A DNA stretch of 64,000 bases from Ryuthela nishihirai (Eukaryota > Arthropoda > Arachnida > Araneae > Heptathelidae), in the NCBI GenBank assembly GCA_038380435.1, contig JAWZYU010000010.1, positions 46,162,135 through 46,226,134 of the forward strand, read 5' to 3'. The notes beneath the pieces are model-generated. The model searched no databases, was not told the DNA's origin, and saw only the letters and a program-made list of their open reading frames with translations. Shown here in pieces: positions 45,200 to 57,500 of this stretch (position 1 is the first letter of the stretch; the number at the start of each line of letters is the position of its first letter). The position numbers and the translations under genes were made by a program.

Positions 45200-46400
45200 A
45201 TAATTGAACTCAGTTATGAGCTGTCGCTATTCCAGGTGAAACATTTTACCCCAATTAATAATTTTTTATTGCAGCGAAAAATATTTATTCCGCCACTGCG
45301 TTGTAACGATTTAACTGAGAGTGGCAGTCCTTCTTTCCAGAGACTCCAAGACGTATTTAACAAGATCTAGGTCACGGTATCTTGCAGTTACTCCACATGT
45401 TCAATACCTTCACCTTCAAGATATTGGTCTAACAGGTGAGCTCTCTGTATTCAGTCATTATCATTCATTAAAGTGAATCCCCGATACTACTACACCTGTA
45501 ATTGAGAAACATAGAGATTGAGGACCTCATCCCGATCTATCTGGCAGTCAGAGTTCCTCTATCAAACATGTGGAAGTTTTGGTGCGGCAGTTAATGTTGA
45601 AGGCTGCCAAGGCTATTATATCACCATTTTCACATTGATCTCTTTCCCTGATGTTAGAAGAATTTTATCACTGATTTACATTGTCATTACATATCACAGA
45701 AGGAAATCAATTTTTGACTTTTTTTTCAAAATTTTAAGAAACGAATGTGTAGCTTAACTTTTGCACTTTACAGTAATAAGAAATATTCAACATGCAAATT
45801 TCAGTTTTTGATGCGATAGTATTACATACAGATGAAAACATTTGAGTTTTTGATAATATATTTAGTACTATAAGTGGTCGAAATACACATAAAAGGAGAA
45901 GTTTATGATGTTGAAGACATTTTCACATATGCCAATTGGTTTGATTAGAATTTAAAAAAGTTATATTTTTTTCTACGAAGCTGAGACATTTATCTCCACT
46001 ATTTCTCATCAATTTGGTGGTATACTTGATCTTTGAACTTATGTTCCGAGAAATCAAAGTAATCGAGGTAATAGTTACAGAACTATTGCTGAATAAAGAA
46101 ATGGTAAAAAGTGGAACGAAATTGGAGACCTACTCTTTGCTTGGTGCAACATTTTAATAGTTACAGACATCGCAAACTTATAGCAGCTTATTTCCTTTAT
46201 TTTATACCAGCAGATTAAAAGTGTTGAAGCAGATTTTTTGGGGAGGGGAGGGGAAGGGGTGACATGCAGTCAATATTTAAGAAAACAAGAATAAAATTAC
46301 TTTCTTTTTACTTTTTATAAAACTTTATTCAAAATCTCTAATTTTTTTATCTAATATTATATTATCATCAGGCAAAAGATTTTTAGTCACAATCTTTCTT
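45200..46400. other. Intergenic, nothing recognised
   Basis: AT-rich sequence between the convergent genes. No exon, repeat family or promoter recognised. Confidence 0.4.
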
Positions 46401-46416
46401 GAAAATACTCTGTGGT

Positions 46417-46650
46417 CAGGACCGGATTTACGGAATGGGCAAGGGGGCCTTTCAGAATGCTAGTAAGGGTAAAAGAGGCAAAAAAAAATATTAAACTTAT
46501 TTATATTTCAGGCATTCATTCAAGAAATGTTTTAAAGACCTTATAACATAGGAGGATGGTATATTGAATTGGAAATCCAGTCTCTTGCCCTCCTCCCACT
46601 TTTTTTCCGAATCGATTTTGTTTTTACCCCTGTTTACTTTTTTTTTTCAG
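46417..46650 (+). mobile_element. Family M MITE
   Basis: Starts CAGGACCGGATTTACGG, with AGAATGCTAGTAAGGGTAAA and GGAAATCCAGTCTCTTGCCC. The right terminus is eroded. Confidence 0.65.
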
Positions 46651-46956
46651 CCTACCAACTGTGTATGAAGACAAAGTACTGGCATAGTACCTTCTATTGT
46701 GAGTGGGCTCAAAGTTTAGATATGTGTAGTATGAGTACCATAACTAGAGTCTATGTACAAAATCTGACTTGGATAGGATTAAAAATGTCTTAGATACAGA
46801 GCGTTACAGAGAAAATAACCAAGAGAGAGAATAAATATTTTAATGGTTTAATAATGTGAATGGACTCAAAAGTTATACATATGTCTTGCGAGGACCATAA
46901 TGAAAGTCTATGAGTAAAATATGAGGTTAACAGAATTACAAATGGCTGATATACAC

Positions 46957-47696
46957 TCTGTTGAAAAAAGTACCGGACACTTCCATGTTATGTGAATGGA
47001 AAGCCGTTTTCAAAGCTCCCTAAAATTGAAAATAAACCTTTTACGCAAAAACTTTTATTGGCGATAAATTGCAGATGTCACTTAAATCTCTCTAAATATA
47101 TTTCCCGCAATATTCGTTTAGTATTTAGAGAATGAACGTTAGCTGAAGCATTTATTTTGAACTTTTGACACTTGTGGAAAAATACTTTAATAGATAAAAC
47201 ACAACTCTTGTAACAATTTGTTCACTAACATAAATTATATATCTGAAGTTTGTATGATGATTTTTTAAGATTTCATCAATTTGGAGGCAATGTGAAAGTG
47301 TCATCTGCTGTTAAATAGTCCTGCTTCAATGACTCTTTAAATATTGATCGAAGATTGTTGAAAATTGACACTGTCACATTGCTCCCAAATTGATGAAATC
47401 TTAAAAAATAGTCAAACAAACTTCCTATATTTAATTTATGTTAGTGAACAAATTTTTACAAGAGTTGTGTTTTGTCTATTGAAGTGTTTTTTCACGAGTG
47501 TTAAAAGTTGAATATAAATGCTTCAGCTTCCATTCATTCTTTAAATATTAAACGAATATTGCGAAAAATATATTTAGAGAGATTTGAGTGACATCTACAA
47601 TTTACCGCCAAAAACAGTTTTTGCGTAAAAGGTTTATTTTCAATGTTTAGGAGCCTTAACATAACATTGAAGTGTCCAGACACTTTTTTTTTCAAC
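46957..47696. mobile_element. Foldback element FB1, copy 3: long near-complete palindrome
   Basis: 740 bp that folds on itself almost end to end. The termini GTTGAAAAAAGTACCGGACA and GTTGAAAAAAAAAGTGTCTG (complement) pair, as do AAATAAACCTTTTACGCAAA, TGAAGCATTTATTTTGAACT and CATTGCCTCCAAATTGATGA with their inverted counterparts. Arms are about 340 bp and the unpaired centre about 60 bp. No ORF of note. Confidence 0.85.
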
Positions 47697-47705
47697 ATAA
47701 TGCAT

Positions 47706-48150
47706 ATGTTACGGTAAAAATGAATAATCCGGCGATTATGCATGATCGCCGGTTATTATGCATAATCACCAATCATCTTGATAAGTTTGATAAATTTCAC
47801 TAAATTTCTCACTTTTACCGGCGATTATATATAATTCCCAAACGAAGTTGGTAAATTTGATGAATACGCCATAATTTCTCAGTTTTACCAGCGATTATGT
47901 ATAATTCCCAAATGAATTTGGTAAGTTTAGGGTAAAAACCGTGAGAAACACAATCTGACCTCTGAGAAACCAAAAAACACAGAAAAGGTGAAAAAGACAC
48001 TTTCCACCCCTAAAATGTAAAGTCTGAAACAGGAATCCGTCGTCCGAATTATAAAAAAACCCAAAAATTTTTAAGCCCAGTGAGAACGAATTAGTAAAGA
48101 CGGCCATGTTAATCCTAGACTGGCGATTATGCATAATGTCATATATAAAT
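47706..48150. mobile_element. FB2-related element, diverged
   Basis: Begins ATATGTTACGGTAAAAATG like FB2 (19556), has repeated GGCGATTATGCATAATC-type hairpins, and carries one arm of the FB2 hairpin (GTCCGAATTATAAAAAAACC, AGTGAGAACGAATTAG). The right terminus is unclear. Confidence 0.55.
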
Positions 48151-48315
48151 ATGATAAACCGTATTTAATTAATCAAATTTACCGAACATTTCTTAGATAT
48201 CAAATATAATGTTTTTGGACAGCTAAGAGAACTAATTTTTTTAAGTGAAATAAATGTCAGCTGAATAAATTTTCTGTCAGCTTTAACAAAATGTAAATGA
48301 AAACAAGATAAATAG

Positions 48316-48321
48316 TTTATT
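48316..48321 (-). promoter_or_regulatory. Putative polyadenylation signal of gene 2
   Basis: AATAAA on the minus strand about 24 nt beyond the stop codon. Close spacing; weak evidence alone in AT-rich sequence. Confidence 0.45.
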
Positions 48322-48344
48322 ATACATTTGTTACACTTATACAA

Positions 48345-48554
48345 CTACAAACGAATTGATGAGTCAATTTGATCATTGGGTAGTCCATTAGATAATGCAT
48401 TGGGTTGCTTCTTCTGTTCTTTAGGAGAGTGGTGTTCTTTTGTCTTGGACATCAGTAAGAGTTTCTCTAAATTCATAAACGGAGCTTCTGTCAAAAGGGT
48501 GCAGAAGTAGCCCGCAAATAAAGAAATGATAATGTGTCCGAGAAACCAATATAT
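48345..48554 (-). CDS. Gene 2 last exon
   Basis: Minus-strand acceptor TTTTTCAG before 48554. It encodes IYWFLGHIIISLFAGYFCTL, then LTEAPFMNLEKLLLMSKTKE and a polar tail ending at TAG. The (T/F)EAPxxxLEKLL motif is the family C-terminal signature. Confidence 0.9.
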   Translation of the reverse strand: MYWFLGHIIISLFAGYFCTLLTEAPFMNLEKLLLMSKTKEHHSPKEQKKQPNALSNGLPNDQIDSSIRL

Positions 48555-51500
48555 CTGAAAAATTATAAGAAAAATGACAGAGAATGAAAATAAAATATTA
48601 GACAACTTAAACTACAGAAATTAAAGATCGTAGAATTCTACACACTCACTGTTTTAATAATAATCTAATTGTGATCATCATTTAATAATCACTTAAATAC
48701 GATAATATTTTAATAATTATTTAAATGTGAAAATAATTTAATAATTGCTTAAATATGATAATAATTAAATAATTACTTAAATATGATAATAATTTAATAA
48801 TTGCTTAAATATGATAATAATTAAATAATTACTTAAATATGATAATAATTTAATAATTATTTAAATATGATAATAATGTAATAATTACTTGAAGATGAAA
48901 ATATTTAATAATTGCTTCTAAAATGGTAGCTAGGTAATAACTAGAAGGAGAGCTATGCACCAATCCCCTGTGATGATGCATAGAACCCGCCAAGCCTAGT
49001 TCCTAATGTCCTACCTAGCCTTCTCGTGATGCAGGACATTAGTACCTTTCAAAACAGATATTCTCTTGTTAACGGGAACGGAAGCGGAGGGCTGCCAGAT
49101 TAGTGTGGCCTACTGATCTCGACAACTATATGCTACTTTTCTTTTTTTTTATACCCTACTGAAGAGTACCCTTTCTACCCTGCTACTCCTACCTGACTGG
49201 ACAGAAATAACGTTCTGAGCTTGATTATGGATCCTGAATTTGCTGCATTGGTCGGCTTCTGCAGAGGAAAAATCTTCCGCTGTGTTTTCTGTTTGTTTGT
49301 GGGTTGACAGCCCCAAGTGATTAGATTCACAGGATATGTTTATCAGCTGGTGGATAATCCTGAGCAGAGGTCATCGCAAGCACCTGAACTCTTTGCTTCT
49401 ATTGGCATCGTCAGATTCTACATTGTCGATCCAATGTAGATGGCTTCAGCCTTTAATGGTGGGGGAACGGGTCTTTGCCCCATCATCTGCGATTAGGGGG
49501 CTGTTTGATATTGTCAGTATTCCCTCTCTCAATAAACATAGTTTCTTTAAACGTCCCACTAACCATTTTCTCTCCATAGGTAGTTCGAATGTGAGGACTC
49601 TGCACAGAGCTTTTTCTCTTGATGTCTTCACATAAGAATTCCACCATTATAATTTAGATATTCTTGGCTTGCAAGAGACCAGATGAACAGATAAAGGTCA
49701 GATTCTTAAAAATAATCTTAAATTTCTCTTTTCAGGGAGGGACGACAATAAGCATCACCAAGGCGTGGGTCTGCTTCTCAGCAGACACGCTAGTGATGCT
49801 CTTCTAGGATATGAGTGCATTAATGAAAGGTTTCTTACAGCAAAATTTCAGACAAGCGTTAAAGACTTGAATGTTATCTGCTGTTATGCCCCCACTGAGG
49901 ATGCCGATGAGGATGAGAAGGATAGGTTTTACGGACAACTTCAGGATATTTTGAATTCTGTCAAGAAAGGAGATATTACCCTTGTTCTAGGTGACTTCAA
50001 TGCCAAAGTTAGTACTGACTCTGACCTTTGGGCAGGAGTAATAGGCCCTTTTGGTATTGGTAGCTGCAATGGCAATGGGCAAAGTCTCCTACAGGTAAGT
50101 AAACTCAATGGTTTCAGAATAACTAACACTTATTACAAACACCGCGACATACATAAGTACACATGGGTTTCACCTGATGGGCTGCATAAGAATATGATTG
50201 ATTACATACTAATTAACAGCAAATGGGCTAGTTCTGTTAGGAATACCAGGGCATATAGGGGAGCTGAAATTGAATCTGACCATTACCTTGTTAAAAGTGT
50301 GTTGCAACTTAAACTTAAAAAGTGTTGTGTTAGGGTTAAAAAATTTGCTTTTAATACTGAAGCTCTGAAAGACCCAGTTATAGCCAAAGCTTACCATGAT
50401 AGGTTACTTAGTCATTATGACAGTCATGGTGTGCTTACTACTGAAGTTGAGGAAGAATGGGATCATTTTATACAGGCTTTTTTGGACACTAACAGTACAC
50501 TTTTAGGAAAAAAGGAGCTGAAGAGGCAAAATTATCTGAGTGATAAGGCACTTGAGCTTATTTAGGAAAGAAAGAACTGCAGGAATGTCCTTAATCAAAT
50601 ACCCTACTAGTCCTAATAGAAAACATTACAGGGAGCTTAATACAAGTGTAAAGAATCAGTTAACTGCTGATAAGATCTTTGGTTTGGTGGCTTGGCTGAC
50701 AAAGCCGAGGAAGCAGTTAGACTGCACAACAGCAGAGAGCTGTAGATAGTAGCTGTAGAAATATGTTTTGTGTAGTAGAAAAGGACAGTTATACAGGAAT
50801 TGAAATATAAACAAGGTAAGGTTATAGAAGGTGAGTATTCTCTCATTGCTAGGTGGGCTGAGCATTTCCGTGATTTTCTAAACAATGTGGTTAGTTCTAC
50901 TCCTATTGTTTGCCATGATGATAGATGCATTGGTGGCTTTAATGATGACCCTATAGCACAATCTGAAGTTATTTTGGCTATTTCTAAATTTACACTTCAT
51001 AAATCCCCAGGGGTAGATGAATTTACTATGGAAATGCTTAATGCTGGGAATGTTTCGGTTAGCACTTGGATGACTGAAATTTAGAATATAATATATCTTT
51101 ATAATAAAAGATATATTAAAATATATCTTTTCTGATAACGACATAGTTCCTAAGGATTTTACCACAGCTATTATTATCCCTATTTTCAAAAAAGGTGATC
51201 GCAGTTCTTGTGATAACTATAGGGGTATCAGCCTACTATCTGTTCCAGGCAAAGTTCTTTCCATGATTATGCTTAATAGAATTAAGAATCTGGTTGACAG
51301 TCAATTATGTGATGAGGAATGTGGATTCAGAAGTGGTAAGGGATGTGTGGATCAGATTTTTTCACTTAGGCAGATTCTTGAGAAATGTTTAGAGTTTCAG
51401 AAACCTTTGGTTGCTAGCTTTGTTGATTTCAAAATGGCTTTCCACTCTGTTGATCATCATAATTTGTGGTTGACTGTGAGATCATATGGTATACCAGACA

Positions 51501-54500
51501 AGTTAGTTAACATAATAAAAGCTCTCTATAATAACACTGAGTCGTGTGTGAGAGTTGGTATGGCTTGTAGCAATTGGTTTAGCATTACCTGTGTTGTTCG
51601 ACAAGGTTGCATTTTGTCTCCTTTTCTCTTTAGTTTGGTTTTTGATTACGTTATGCGAAATTCACTGCAAGGGAAAGATTTTGGCCTTAAATGGACTGGA
51701 GATACGAAAATTTCTGATTTAGATTATGCTGATGATTTAGCCCTTTTGGCAAATGATGTTGATGAGATGAACTCTTTCCATCTATGGAGATTGTGGAGAA
51801 ATAGGCGTATACACCTAAAGACTAAAATTAGACTGTATAATAGTTTGGTTCTTTCTAGGGTTAGTTATGGTAGCGAAACTTGGACACCTTGTAAACAAGA
51901 TAACAGGAAGCTAGATGCTTTTGATTCTAGATGCTTATGCAGTATCTTGGGCATTAGGTGGTTTAACTTTGTAACTAATGATGAGGTTAGGCAAAGGAGT
52001 CGGCAACCTCCTTTAAGTAGCATATTGTGCAGAGAGAGACTCCGTTGGTTTGGCCATGTTGCCCGTATGGATAATTGTAGATTGGCGAATAGGGTTATGA
52101 ACAGTGTGCCTAAAGGCTTCAATAAGAGGGGTAGGCCAAGGATGCGGTGGGCAAACAATGTCAAACAGGGCTTTATTAGAATTGGTGTGCAGTGGCTAGA
52201 TGCAGCAGATGTAGCTCAGGACTGACTTGCTTGGAGAACTAAATTGGGCGGTCTGGTTGGACCTCCGTTGCCTATGGCTGATTGATGAAGATGATAATAA
52301 TTAATCATTCAGTAATCACTTGAATGTGATAATCATTTATCATTGAATAATCACTTGAATATGATTATCATTTAACAGTCACTTGAATATGATTATCATT
52401 TAATAATCAATTGAATATGATTATCATTTAATAATCACCTAAATAAGAAAACATTTAATAATCGCTTAAATAGCATAATCATAATCATCATAAGAACTAA
52501 ATAAATAAGAAGACGGACAAGTCTATTCTGCTTCTGGGGCAAGAGGGAATAAAGAGGCATTTTTTTCTTTCCTTGGAATTTGAAAAAATGAAAATAAATC
52601 CATTGAAGTTGATTAAATATGAAGATTAAATAGACATTGTTAAATCGTGCTTCTTTACAATCTCAAACCGTCTTGGACAGGATCTATTATATTCTTTATT
52701 TCTGCGATCACTGGTCAAAATTCATTTTGTTCTTTTACTTTTGCAACCGCTAGTCAAACTTCATCTTTTTCTTTCAATTTTGCAGCTCCTTGGTAATATC
52801 CATTCAGTTTTCAGCTCGTATTAAAAAAGGCGCGCCAATATTTTCATTTTGCAGTCTGTCTATTCGTGTGTACATATTCAACTTTTTTCTTGCTTTTAGA
52901 AATAAGTTAAAAAAAATTTTATTGGAATTGATTGGTATTTTGAATTATTGCGATTCGAATTTTTAGAAAATCCCCTTAGCTTTAATATCGCCCCTCTAAC
53001 GCTGGAAAATTTTGGAAAATTCAAAATTTTAACGAATATCTCCAACGATGTATTTAGTCTAGAAATTAAAAATTTTGGTGCTGTAGTGCGAATGTCAAGA
53101 CGTTTACACTGGCTGAAAGGATTTGACCGCATACGACAAGAGGGCGTGGTCAATTGCAACAGTCTTAAGAGAAAATTTAGAAATTCGTTTTATGTTGTAT
53201 AGGTACTAACAACTTATTGCTACATGCATTTTTTTCACCCATCGAGCAGTTTGAATTTCCATTCTTAGAGGATATTAAAAGCAGAAAATTAAAAAATATA
53301 TATATAATTTTTCGTCAATGTGCAGCTCATAATAGCCATAATATTCTTCTAGTTTTTTCCAAAACTTTTTACCCTTTTCTAAAATTTACTCTGTTCTTTT
53401 ACTTTTGAAATCCTAACTAAAAGAAATCTTATTCTTTAATTTTCACAATCTTTAAAAATATTCTCTTTTAAAAAATTATCCTAAATAATCTATAATAATT
53501 TAAAAAATTATCCTAAATAATCCTTTTAAAAATTTCCTATTTAAAAATTTCTGTTCTTAAACTCTTCGGGTGTTGGCCAAAATGTATTCTTTGCATCCAC
53601 TGGACGAAATTCGTCCCTTTTTTAAACACAATCACTGACAAAAATCCATTCCGTTTCTTTTTTTACTGTTGGTCTGCTCCTTACTAAAACGATTCTTTAC
53701 ACCCCCCTGCCCGAAATCCATTCCGTTCTTTCACTTTTGACCCAATTACAAGGAATTTGTTAATCATATACTGTTCACAATCTAAAATTAAACAAGTCAT
53801 AAGTGGCATGAGTAGAAACCAATTGTACAATTACAATCAACTTACAAGACACTATAAAATTAACTTCCAGTTGTACATAAAATTTAGAGAAAAATAATGT
53901 ACCGAAACTCACAAAGGTTATATGCTGTCCAACAACTCGTTCTCTTGTGATACCGACGAACATCCATTGAATGATGGGATGAATGAGGTAGATAATGAAC
54001 GACAGTCTACTGAGAGGCACGAAAGCTTTCCAACAGAGGAAGCTATTCACAATTCCTGTTCAATATTAAAAAAGAATATATCAACTATTTTGATACAACT
54101 ATGAATAAAAAATTCCTATAATGAGTTATTTGAATATTGGTGTACTTAAAATATAAAGTATGCTATGGCATTACTATTATTATTTCTTATTATTGGATCT
54201 TTAGAATATTTTTTATGAAGACCTAATCTAAGGTTTCCTACCCCAGTATAGCGAAAGCTTTCTGATAAGTCTTGCCCAATCAGTTAGCCTGTAAATTTGG
54301 TAAACCGCTATTATTTGGGTCACGAAGTGGACAAGAATTTTAATTTTGGGTCGCGATGTGAAGAAAATTTTAAATTTTGATTCGCGAATTGAATAGACAT
54401 TTGAATTTTGGATTGCAGCCAAAGGTTTTGGAAATAGTGATCTATACTCTTGATCAGGGGTTCTTAACGTGGAGTACGCGGTAAAATTTTTTGGGGTACG

Positions 54501-57500
54501 CCGTGAGAGCTCAAAAGTCGCTAAGTTGGCAACACTGCTGTGCAAAAATGTCATTTTTTATGTTTATCGATATATGTAACTTATGAATGCAAAATTTAAT
54601 GTATATATATAATGTTTTATTTTATTCCCATTGTTATACTATATAGTTTTATCTATCTATACAAGGAGTACTCCAGTTACATACACATTTCCAGGGGGGT
54701 ACGTGAAACATAAAAGGTTGAGAACCACTGCTCTAGATAAAAGGGGAACGAGTTTTGCCAGCCTCGTTACATTAAGGGTTTATTCTGGCCCTCGTCCATT
54801 TTCAGTTGTTTATTCCTGCCTTAAGCCTTGCTTACTGCTGTCCTTTTTCTATGTGTTTTGTGTCTCTGATTCCTTCTTGTAAATACCTCTGATCATCAGA
54901 AAGTTGAATACATAAAGTGCTATCTTTGACTTTTAGCTAACTGAGAAGTCCTCGACAGAAGTCTCAGTAGGGTTGCCCTGGAAAGTTTATAACGATGATA
55001 CCATAGGTATAAATGCTGATTCACTCACTGTAATAAAAGTTAAAACGGGGATTAGTTATATACGTATAATCTGCGTTGTTAATAACGCATTATAACATAG
55101 AAAAGAACTATTGCAAATTGATTAATTTGCCTTAATAATTAGAGATATGGACATTATAATATTTCATTATTATTTAACAAGTTATTTTTTAAGAATGTTG
55201 TTGATGAGTGAATTTGTCAAGGAAATGGAAGGGTATTCTACGGAAAATTTGTGGAGAGGATATTTTCATATTCGTTCCCAAATTTCCATTCCCAAAATTT
55301 CAAATTCCATTTTACGAAAAAAAGATAATTTTGGGTACCATCATTCGCCTTTTTTCCATCTCTAGAGTTTGCAAACATACTAGGGTATCCCTTCAGTTGA
55401 TTGTTTTTCCTTGTTTTGCACATCCCGTCCTGGAAAAGGAAAAAAAAGTGTAATCTAAGGAAGCGTGTTATAAGGAAGGTAGGAAGAGGGTATTTTCAGG
55501 AAAAGTTAGGGGGAGGTCATTTCCAGGGAAAGGAAGGGTATTATGAGGAAACATGTTATAAGAAACACTTGGGAGAGAGTATTTCCAGTAAAAGTAAAAG
55601 TTAGGGGGAAAAAAAGTTATATATAATGTTTGAAATCGGATCTTGAGATGTCGTGTAGAAACGACAATAAAGGAAACTGCAAGAGAAATTTCCGAAAGTC
55701 CAGGAGACCTGGGTTGGCGGCGTAGGCCGTTGGAGCGAATTTCTAAAAAGATAACACAATTAGTTAATTGAGTTTCAGGTCTTTGCTTCAAAGGTATTCG
55801 ACTGGAATAAATTTCCTTTTATCTTCCAAAATATTTTTATATCACCACAAATTACTCTCTATTGGTGTGAGGCATGGACAATCACCCCACTCACCACCTT
55901 CACTAAGGCTGCCCCTAATTTCCCACTATCATGATTTTGAGAGGGTGCTTAAACTTTTGATTCTCGTGTCCATTAATATTTATTTCTCCTTTACAAGTGC
56001 AAGGAATGAGAGTCTCCGAACGTGGAGAATTAGGAAATTAAGTCGGAAACCTTATCAGGAGAATTTTGAGTTTCATCTCAAAGAGCGTTGAGCTTTCTTC
56101 TCTTGTTAACATCACGCCCTCGGTAAGAAATGACTTCGCAACAGTTTTGGAATAGCTGCCTTGCCATGTATATTCTTGTAACATGTTTTATAGCCATTGA
56201 AAGTATTCATTTTTGCTTTAACAACAATCCAATGAGATTACCCCTTTTTTCCCTTGACAGGCTCTGTTTGATATATTTGGGAACTCAGAACGAAAAAACA
56301 ATAATATTGGGTACCATCATTCGCGTTTTCTCTGTCACTAGAGTTTGTAAGCATCCTAGGGTATCCTTTCAGTTGATTGTTTTCCTTTTTTTGCACATCC
56401 CCTCCTGTAAAAGTTGGGTCTGTGGAACCTCCTATTCCAATTCGGACTCTCGGATATAATCTTGAGAATAAATATTTACTTCAAAGCTTATGGCTTTTCC
56501 CTCCTGCATAAATAGATTTTAAATATTATCTTACAGATATATTTTTTCGGCAGTTTCCCAAAGGTAGACTTTATGAAAGACGTACACTGTAGCATGAGTG
56601 CGAAGTGTAATATGGTCCAAGAGAGAGGGAGAGTAACAAGAAAACTGTAATAAACATTGCGGCCTGCTTTTAATTCCATTCACAGCTATTTCTGGTCCAT
56701 GTCCACGTTCAATTTATACTCTACGTCTATAAATTAACAACTGAAATTTCAAGTTCTTACCTCCAGTTCCAGTGCAGCAATTCACCACTATCCAAGCTAT
56801 AGAAGTAATCCAAAGAAATCTGTGAAGTACTGCATATATTGTCGACTCAATCAGTCCCATGTGATGACCCAAGTTCCATTCTCGAATGATGAAAACAACA
56901 AACGCCATCGTTGAGAAACTGATGCACCATAGCAACACTCGCACAAGCTGAAAAGAAAATTATAAATATTATATTAAACCTACCTAAGCTTATATGCTGG
57001 AAACACGTGGACTGAAAATGGTGAAAATATACAATGTCTTAAGAGGCCATTTTCTTCTCTATTCTGCAATCCTCCGAATCTGTAGCTGTTCCTAATGTGC
57101 TATCAGCTTTCGCTACTGTTAGAATAAGAACAACTCGTGCTATCAGCATTTCACTACTGTTAGAACAACAAACAAACAAACAAAAAAAAAACGATCAACA
57201 CCCTGGCGGCAACAATACATGGATGACAATAGCGTTTAAAAATTCAAATTCAATTTTCCCAAAATAAATCACATACAATTCAGTTTTGACCTCCTTCGAG
57301 ATGGAGAACAGAAATTTTTCTATACACTCCACAAATATCAAAATTCCCTTAATATCACTCCATGGTGATCAACAAGCACCATTATTTATTCAGTCTCCCT
57401 AGTCTTTTATTTCAAATCCATTATTTTTTACTTTTTCTCTCATATGGGAAGACGTCTAACAATTAATGCATTGCACCAAATTAAAGAAGACAGCGATTGC

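Noticed and set aside
52896..53202. Short ORFs on both strands
   Set aside because: They fall in an R285 repeat unit with no protein similarity that I recognise.
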